Positions 59,293 to 64,000 of a stretch of 64,000 bases of DNA are shown piece after piece (within the stretch, counting starts at the first letter, position 1; each line of letters opens with the position of its first letter). A program made the position numbers and the translations under genes. This DNA comes from Mesorhizobium australicum (lineage in GTDB: Bacteria > Pseudomonadota > Alphaproteobacteria > Rhizobiales > Rhizobiaceae): the NCBI RefSeq assembly GCF_900177325.1, contig NZ_FXBL01000004.1, forward strand, positions 806,001 to 870,000, read 5' to 3'. Under the pieces are notes generated by a model. That model was not told where the DNA came from. It did no database searches and worked only from the letters and a program-made list of their open reading frames with translations.

Positions 59293-60240
59293 TCAGCCCT
59301 CCTGGCCGACCAGCCGCGCCGGATTGGTGGCAACCATCATGCGCACGTCGTCATCGCTGAAGCCCAGCGCGAGGCAGAGCTTGATCACCTCGCGCATGCC
59401 CTGGACTGGCGTCGGATTGTCGACCTGGCCCAGGTCCGAGCCGATGGATGAATGCTCCACCCCGGCAGCCTCTATGTGTTCCTTCAGCTCCTGCGGCGAG
59501 TAGGTGTTGAAACGGGAATCGATATACAGCCCGGCCGACTGCTCCACCACCGCGCCGAGCCGCGCGAGGTCGCGGATGTCCTCGTAACTGAAGTGCAGGC
59601 CGTACATCGGGTGGTTGATCAGCAAGCGCTTGACGCCGCGGGCGCGCGCCTCGTCGAACAGCTTCCAGATCTCCCAGACATGCAGGTGCCCGGACGACAG
59701 GATCGCATCGAACTCCGCGATCGAGTCGAGGATCTGCTTGACCGGATCGAGCACATTGCCGAGCGGGTCGAGCGGGCTGAGCAGCGGCGACGACTTGAGC
59801 TGGACGTTCGAGGCCAGCCGCGTCTTGCGGTGCGCGCTGCGCACGTGGTTGGCGGCCTGCGCCGTCGGCATCCAGATCAGCCGCGCACCCATCTTGAGCT
59901 GCGCGTCGACGACGTAGGGATTGAACCCTCCGGTCGAATTGTTGAGGACGAGACCGCTGTACATCTTGAAGTCTGGCCGGGCGAGAACGCGGTCGAGCAG
60001 CGGGATGAACGGCGCCACGGAATAGTGGTGGTCCTTGAAGAGCAGGCCCTTCATGCCAGCGGCCACGGCTTCCTCCGCCGCTTCGAGGTGGTCCACCTGG
60101 CGCGGCATGGTGGACGGGCCGGAATGGACATGCAGGTCGTACGCACCCTTGAGCAGGGCATTGGCCCTTCCGTCGTCGATCGTTGCGATAAGGTGTCTCG
60201 CCTCCTCGCGGTTCCGGGTCGCCTGGTCTGCAGCAGCCAT
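59293..60240 (-). CDS. DUF6282-like metal-dependent hydrolase-fold protein
   Basis: 315 residues from ATG 60240. An HxH motif DLHVHSGPS near residue 38-46, FKDHHYS near 72, SSGHLHVWEIW near 182, INHPMYGLHFS near 208 and SSIGSDLGQVDN near 265 follow the ligand order of an amidohydrolase/PHP-like barrel. The function is unknown; lactone or cyclic amide opening is conceivable. ATG 60240 has AAAAGGA eight nt upstream; ATG 60273 gives 11 more residues but no ribosome site. It is divergent from the IclR gene. Confidence 0.75.
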   Translation of the reverse strand: MAAADQATRNREEARHLIATIDDGRANALLKGAYDLHVHSGPSTMPRQVDHLEAAEEAVAAGMKGLLFKDHHYSVAPFIPLLDRVLARPDFKMYSGLVLNNSTGGFNPYVVDAQLKMGARLIWMPTAQAANHVRSAHRKTRLASNVQLKSSPLLSPLDPLGNVLDPVKQILDSIAEFDAILSSGHLHVWEIWKLFDEARARGVKRLLINHPMYGLHFSYEDIRDLARLGAVVEQSAGLYIDSRFNTYSPQELKEHIEAAGVEHSSIGSDLGQVDNPTPVQGMREVIKLCLALGFSDDDVRMMVATNPARLVGQEG

Positions 60241-60313
60241 GGATTGGGTCCTTTTCTTGGTTGCCACGGGCATAGAGATTGACCCCGCATTGCCTCAACC
60301 TGTAGTCGGGGGC

Positions 60314-60330
60314 GTTCCGCAGGACGGAAT
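60314..60330. promoter_or_regulatory. Candidate IclR operator, site 1 (TTCCG/CGGAA dyad)
   Basis: GTTCCGCAGGACGGAAT, with TTCCG and CGGAA arms five nt apart, lies 18-34 nt before the IclR start codon in the divergent region with the DUF6282-like gene. Its place across the likely promoter or leader suits autorepression. The same pattern recurs at 51638 and 56231. Confidence 0.62.
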
Positions 60331-60347
60331 ATCGGAGGAGAGAAACC

Positions 60348-61154
60348 ATGGGCATCCGGTCCATCGAACGCGCGATGAACGTCCTGCAAGAACTGAACCT
60401 GCAACCGATCAACACGATCGCGCAGCTTCACGCCCGAACCCGGCTACCGAAGCCGACGCTGGTGCGCATTCTCAAGACGCTGGAGGATGCCGGCTATGTC
60501 GAGAACGACGTGCGCGAAGGCGGCTATCGGGTCAGCGCCCTGGTCACCTCGCTGAGCTCCGGCTTCCACAAGGGGCCGCTGGTGGTAGAGGCCGGCCGCG
60601 CCTGGGCCGTCGCCATAACGCGCAAACACAAGTGGCCGACGGCGATCGCGCTGCCTGACTATGACGGCGTGATCATCCGCTTCAGCACCGTGCCCGACAG
60701 CCCGGTCTCGCCTTTCCACAGCACGGTCAACCGGCGTCTGAACCTGCTCACGCGCGGCATGGGTCTTGCCTACTTTGCGTTTCTCGAAGGGGAGGAAGCG
60801 GAACTGATCACCGATGTCCTGCGGCGTTCCGACGATCCCGAGAACGTGCTCAGCCACCACCCGGCCGAGCTTGCGCGACTGGTACGGAAGGTGCGCGCCA
60901 ACGGCTACGCGACACGTTCCTCGCTCGTGGAGCCCCGCAATTCCAACACCATCGCCGTCCCTATCATGGGCGGGTCGGGCAAGGTCCTAGCCAGCCTCGG
61001 CCTGACCTATTTCACGTCGGCCTTTCCGTCCGAACAGGAAGCCTGCGCACGCTATGCACCCGTCCTGCTTTCGGCTGCCTCGGCCATCGCGGAGGATCTG
61101 GAACGGTTGTCAAAGAGCATCTCGATCGAACTGGATACACCTGCCGTAGAATAA
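60348..61154 (+). CDS. IclR-family transcriptional regulator
   Basis: 268 residues. N-terminal winged HTH: SIERAMNVLQELN, then TIAQLHARTRLPKPTLVRIL and ETLEDAGYV-like wing YVENDVREGGYRV. The C-terminal effector domain has HSTVNRRLNLLTRGMGLAYF and SNTIAVPIMGGSGKVLASLG, resembling MhpR/KdgR-type regulators of aromatic and organic-acid catabolism. Start ATG follows CGGAGGAGAG. It is divergent from the DUF6282/quinone-oxidoreductase pair, and candidate operators lie at three promoters in this block, so a regulon covering 50.5-61.2 kb is proposed. Confidence 0.9.
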   Translation: MGIRSIERAMNVLQELNLQPINTIAQLHARTRLPKPTLVRILKTLEDAGYVENDVREGGYRVSALVTSLSSGFHKGPLVVEAGRAWAVAITRKHKWPTAIALPDYDGVIIRFSTVPDSPVSPFHSTVNRRLNLLTRGMGLAYFAFLEGEEAELITDVLRRSDDPENVLSHHPAELARLVRKVRANGYATRSSLVEPRNSNTIAVPIMGGSGKVLASLGLTYFTSAFPSEQEACARYAPVLLSAASAIAEDLERLSKSISIELDTPAVE

Positions 61155-61991
61155 CAGATCGCGGGCAGACCTTGTCGAAAGGAAGAGCAGACCGCATGAG
61201 AGACACGCTCTCCGAAAGAGCGCACAAATCGGCAAGCCGCCAGGATCGCAACCCAATCGATCGAGGGGCAGCTTCCGGTGCTGATCGGAGGTCGAAAAAT
61301 CCGCGTTGTCGGCGTTTGTCGAAAAGATCGCGAACGTCCGCTTCTAAGTTAAAGCAGAGTTCGCCGGAATGTCCGGGATGGGGGCGCATTCCCGTCGTTA
61401 CGACGTTCGGGACTGCGTTTCATGCGTGGAAACTCTTCCCGGCGTCTGAGCTCGGTGAATGGCCAGCGGGAATTGGAAGATCGCGACAGACAAGTTCGGC
61501 CGAAGAAACCCGCCCTTCCGCATGCGTGAATAGCATGCATACAAGTTCAGAGTGACACAAAGCTGGTGACGGCGATGCCAATGTGCGCGAGGAGATGTTC
61601 GCCGAGCTAGCGGCGCTACTTCCCGAGGGGTTCGAGTGGTAGACCGTCACCCTGGTCGGGGCTGAGTGCCTGGAAAAGTCGAACTTCCTTTCAGAGAAGG
61701 GCGGCGAGGTGTTGGGTCCTGGTGCGAAGGATCATTGGCAGCCGCCGATGGTCGGTCAGTTCGTTCTCGCCTATGGCGTCGAATGGGAAGGCTGGTTCGA
61801 CGCCGAGATCACAAGCATCGAGCCCAATGGCCTCTATGTCATGCGCAGCCAGTAGATTCCGGTGCTCGGATGTTTGGTCGGATGGCTCACGCGAAGCACT
61901 ACGTGTATCACCCTTGTGCATCACTCGGGCGATCGTAAGTGCCTATTTTTGCTTAATATTCAGCGCCGTCAACACCTTAGAGGGTTGATGG
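61155..61991. other. Gene-poor stretch next to the tRNA-Leu
   Basis: 837 nt with no convincing intact gene. Open frames present, such as 61172-61555 on the plus strand, have arginine/serine-rich, unconserved-looking translations. The only protein-like segment is the interrupted frame at 61595-61855. The stretch just before the tRNA (61900-61980) is comparatively AT-rich. It looks like decayed DNA at a junction between a mobile or accessory block and core genome. Confidence 0.5.
61595..61855 (+). pseudogene. Possible decayed small gene with an in-frame TAG
   Basis: One frame reads MFAELAALLPEGFEW, then TAG at 61640-61642, then TVTLVGAECLEKSNFLS and on through MVGQFVLAYGVEWEGWFDAE to TAG at 61853. 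The amino acids after the stop are well balanced and end in VMRSQ. No family was recognised. It may be an eroded gene, a short independent gene starting at ATG 61748, or chance. No supporting ribosome site was found. Confidence 0.3.
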
Positions 61992-62073
61992 TGCCCAGAA
62001 GAGGACTCGAACCTCCACGCCTTGCGGCACACGGACCTGAACCGTGCGCGTCTACCAATTCCGCCATCTGGGC
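61992..62073 (-). tRNA. tRNA-Leu (anticodon CAG)
   Basis: Read on the minus strand it begins GCCCAGATGGCGGAATTGG and ends TCGAGTCCTCTTCTGGGCA. The acceptor arms GCCCAGA/TCTGGGC pair fully; the anticodon stem CACGG/CCGTG encloses TTCAGGT, giving CAG. A class II variable arm (TGCCGCAAGGCGT) and T-arm GGAGG-TTCGAGT-CCTC are present. Length is 82 nt and CCA is not encoded. Its 3' end faces the catabolic block. Confidence 0.95.
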
Positions 62074-62133
62074 AACGGTGCGGCCCGCCATGTAGGCGGG
62101 CGATCCGCTTGTGTCAACGCGAAAATGCGTCCC

Positions 62134-62153
62134 GCGGCACTATCTCGTGCCGC
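62134..62153 (-). terminator. Hairpin downstream of gpmA
   Basis: A 7-bp perfect stem GCGGCAC / GTGCCGC with a 6-nt loop just below the gpmA stop. On the minus strand it is followed by GGGACGCATTTTC, a weak U-tract. A second GC stem GCCCGCC-ATGTA-GGCGGGC lies at 62083-62101. Confidence 0.45.
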
Positions 62154-62157
62154 CGCC

Positions 62158-62778
62158 TCACGCTTCGAGCAATTCCTTCGAGGCGACCGTGGAATCGGCG
62201 TTCAGGCGGTAGAGGACTGGGACGCCGGTCGCGAGTTCCATCTTGACCACTTCCTCGCCGGTCAGCCCGTCGAGCGCCATGATCAGCGCCCGCAGCGAGT
62301 TGCCGTGCGCGGCCACCAGCACGGTCCCGCCCGACAGAACGTGCGGCTGGATCGTGTGGATGTAATAGGGCCAGACGCGCGCGCCGGTGTCCTTCAGGCT
62401 CTCGCCGCCGGGCGGCGGCACGTCGTAGGAACGACGCCAGACATGCACCTGCTCCTCGCCCCATTTGGCGCGGGCGTCGTCCTTGTTGAGGCCGGAGAGA
62501 TCGCCGTAGTCGCGCTCGTTGAGCGCCTGGTCGCGCACCGTCTTCAGACCGGTCTGGCCGAGCTCTGCGAGGATATGGGCGCAGGTCTTCTCGGCCCGCA
62601 TCAGCACCGAGGTGAAGGCGATGTCGAACTTCAGCCCCTTGGCCTTCAGCCGCTGGCCGGCCGCCTTGGCTTCCGCCGTGCCCTGTTCGGTGAGGTCGAC
62701 GTCGCGCCAGCCCGTGAACAGGTTCTTCAGGTTCCATTCGCTCTGTCCGTGGCGGACGAGCACCAGCGTGCGCGACAT
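62158..62778 (-). CDS. gpmA: 2,3-bisphosphoglycerate-dependent phosphoglycerate mutase
   Basis: 206 residues, shorter than the ~250-residue enterobacterial enzyme but usual for alphaproteobacteria. The phosphohistidine motif [12 protein letters not shown] is at residues 5-16, the partner His in [14 protein letters not shown] near 150, and ERDYGDLSG near 85 is conserved. It interconverts 3- and 2-phosphoglycerate in glycolysis and gluconeogenesis. It lies 3 nt downstream of the EVE-domain gene in a minus-strand row with dapB, a conserved Hyphomicrobiales arrangement as I recall. Confidence 0.94.
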   Translation of the reverse strand: MSRTLVLVRHGQSEWNLKNLFTGWRDVDLTEQGTAEAKAAGQRLKAKGLKFDIAFTSVLMRAEKTCAHILAELGQTGLKTVRDQALNERDYGDLSGLNKDDARAKWGEEQVHVWRRSYDVPPPGGESLKDTGARVWPYYIHTIQPHVLSGGTVLVAAHGNSLRALIMALDGLTGEEVVKMELATGVPVLYRLNADSTVASKELLEA

Positions 62779-62781
62779 CGT

Positions 62782-63237
62782 CTAGTCCTCTTGCGTTCCG
62801 GCTCTTCCGAAAGCGTCGGCGACGCCCATCGCCTCGGCGATCAGGGCGAAGTCGACGGGCTCGACGGGGAAGAGCGATTTCCTGAAATACATGCCCCAAT
62901 GGCCTCTGTCCCGTACGAAGGAGAAGCGGTCAAGCAGGGGATAGATGTCGGCCTTGCGCGCCGGCAGCCATTCGGCATTGCGCTGCCAGCCGGTGTCGCC
63001 TGCGGCGGTCATCAGCTGTTCGTGCGGCTCGCCGGGAAGAATGCGGCCGATCGCGGTGAAGGCGCGCACCTCCGCGCCCTCGTTCATGCCCTCGCGCGGG
63101 CTGTAATAGGCGACCCAGTCGCCCGGCCGGGTGCGTAGCGCGGCAGAGTGCCTGCCATGGGCGAACATGGCGAAGCTGTTCTCGACGGCGATCCGGACGT
63201 GGCGTGCGGCCGCGACCCCGATCCAGTATCGGGTCAT
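62782..63237 (-). CDS. EVE domain-containing protein
   Basis: 151 residues from ATG 63237, typical for an EVE (PUA-like) protein. It begins [15 protein letters not shown], and has [16 protein letters not shown] near residue 38 and [15 protein letters not shown] near 115. EVE domains bind modified bases in nucleic acids; no firm cellular role can be given. The start overlaps the dapB stop by 4 nt (ATGA), so the longer in-frame reading is rejected. It lies between dapB and gpmA. Confidence 0.87.
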   Translation of the reverse strand: MTRYWIGVAAARHVRIAVENSFAMFAHGRHSAALRTRPGDWVAYYSPREGMNEGAEVRAFTAIGRILPGEPHEQLMTAAGDTGWQRNAEWLPARKADIYPLLDRFSFVRDRGHWGMYFRKSLFPVEPVDFALIAEAMGVADAFGRAGTQED

Positions 63238-64000
63238 TCCGACAGGCCGAGCACGTCGAGCATGGAGTAGAGGCCGGACTTGCGGCCATGCGCCCACAGG
63301 GCGGCCTTGACGGCGCCGCGGGCGAAGATGGCGCGGTCCTCGGCGTGGTGCGACAGCACGATTCGCTCGCCGGCGCCGGCGAGAATGACGGAATGGTCGC
63401 CGACGACCGAGCCGCCGCGCAGCGTCGCGAAACCGATCGTGCCTTCCGGGCGCGGGCCGGTGTGGCCATCGCGCACCCGCACGCTGCTGTTGGCGAGGCC
63501 AATCCCCCGCCCCTCTGCCGCTGCCGCGCCGAGCAGCAGCGCCGTGCCGGACGGCGCGTCGACCTTATGCTTGTGGTGCATCTCCAGGATCTCGATGTCG
63601 AAATCCGCCGCGTCGAGCGCTTTTGCAGCCTGTCGGACCAGTACGCCGAGCAGGTTGACCCCGAGGCTCATATTGCCGGACTTGACGATCGGCGTATGCC
63701 GCGCGGCGGCCTTGATCTTCGCCTCGTCCTCGGCCGAGCAGCCGGTGGTGCCGATCACATGCACGACATGCGCCTGCGCCGCATAAGCGGCGAAGCCGAC
63801 GGTCGCAGCCGGCGAGGTGAAGTCCAGCACGCCGTCCGCCCTGGCGAACACCGGCAGCGTGTCGGACGAAATGGCGATGCCGTTGGGGCCTGTTCCCGCC
63901 AGTTCGCCCGCATCCTTGCCGAGATGCGGCGAATCCTCGCGCTCGATCGCGCCGGCGAGGACTGCGCCTTGCGTCTCGGCGATGATGCGGATCAGCGTGC
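63234..64000 (-). CDS. dapB: 4-hydroxy-tetrahydrodipicolinate reductase, 5' end beyond window
   Basis: About 255 residues lie in the window and the frame stays open to the right edge, where it reads [19 protein letters not shown], the residues after the N-terminal Rossmann glycine motif. The catalytic segment [18 protein letters not shown] is intact, as is GTTGCS near the cofactor site. DapB reduces the dihydrodipicolinate precursor with NAD(P)H in lysine and diaminopimelate synthesis. The start codon lies beyond base 64000. Core-genome status anchors the right edge. Confidence 0.94.
   Translation of the reverse strand, partial: TLIRIIAETQGAVLAGAIEREDSPHLGKDAGELAGTGPNGIAISSDTLPVFARADGVLDFTSPAATVGFAAYAAQAHVVHVIGTTGCSAEDEAKIKAAARHTPIVKSGNMSLGVNLLGVLVRQAAKALDAADFDIEILEMHHKHKVDAPSGTALLLGAAAAEGRGIGLANSSVRVRDGHTGPRPEGTIGFATLRGGSVVGDHSVILAGAGERIVLSHHAEDRAIFARGAVKAALWAHGRKSGLYSMLDVLGLSE

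Noticed and set aside
61172..61555. A 127-codon open frame after the IclR gene
   Set aside because: Composition is Arg/Ser-rich, there are no motifs, and overlapping frames on the other strand are equally open.
1..64000. CRISPR arrays, rRNA genes, intact transposases, integrases or riboswitches
   Set aside because: No spaced direct repeats, rRNA segments, DDE or recombinase motifs, or recognisable riboswitch leader was found on either strand by reading.

Overview
The window is high-GC (roughly 65% by eye), densely coded DNA that looks like an alphaproteobacterium of the order Hyphomicrobiales, perhaps Phyllobacteriaceae-like. The inference rests on the right edge, where dapB, an EVE-domain gene, gpmA and tRNA-Leu(CAG) sit together as conserved core genome, and on the wealth of ABC and tripartite uptake systems. 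No species can be named from the sequence alone.

Everything left of the tRNA (1-61.9 kb) is a mosaic of catabolic units, each with its own transporter or regulator. (1) 1-6.0 kb is a gentisate pathway: FAH-family hydrolase, zeta-GST isomerase, MarR regulator, gentisate 1,2-dioxygenase, a second DinB-type maleylpyruvate isomerase and a class II aldolase, then a convergent SDR/flavin reductase pair with another MarR regulator. (2) 6.3-12.4 kb holds an NtaA/SnaA-type flavin monooxygenase, a polyamine-type ABC importer and a LuxR-type regulator in one operon. (3) 12.5-17.7 kb holds a ribose-type ABC importer with a GMC oxidoreductase, closed by a strong terminator. (4) 17.7-32.6 kb holds a NitT/TauT-type importer, a flavin reductase, two RutA/SsuD-like monooxygenases, two PuuE-like deacetylase-fold proteins, a Rid protein, two alpha/beta hydrolases, a PanE-like reductase, an AraC regulator and a ThDP enzyme. 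It resembles the Rut pyrimidine-ring pathway but lacks RutB.

(5) 32.7-45.4 kb holds an SDR, a second ribose-type importer, a HyuA-like subunit and a HyuB-like subunit fused to an acetone-carboxylase-gamma-like zinc-ribbon domain. An SDR, an aldehyde dehydrogenase, a class II aldolase and a LysR regulator follow. (6) 45.4-50.4 kb holds a truncated, frameshifted metal-transporter pseudogene, a GST, a two-subunit molybdenum hydroxylase and a double OsmC-domain protein. (7) 50.5-61.2 kb holds a tripartite tricarboxylate-type (TTT) transporter with SnoaL-like, SDR, HpcH-aldolase, BKACE, cupin, quinone-oxidoreductase and DUF6282-like proteins and an IclR regulator. Three closely matching 17-bp palindromic sites at the key promoters suggest one IclR regulon.

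The 61.2-62.0 kb stretch is nearly gene-free and abuts the 3' end of tRNA-Leu, so the catabolic mosaic may be an island built up at that tRNA. No transposase, integrase, CRISPR array or rRNA was seen. The most unusual items are the HyuB/acetone-carboxylase-gamma fusion, the Rut-like but RutB-less cluster, and the shared palindromes of the IclR region.
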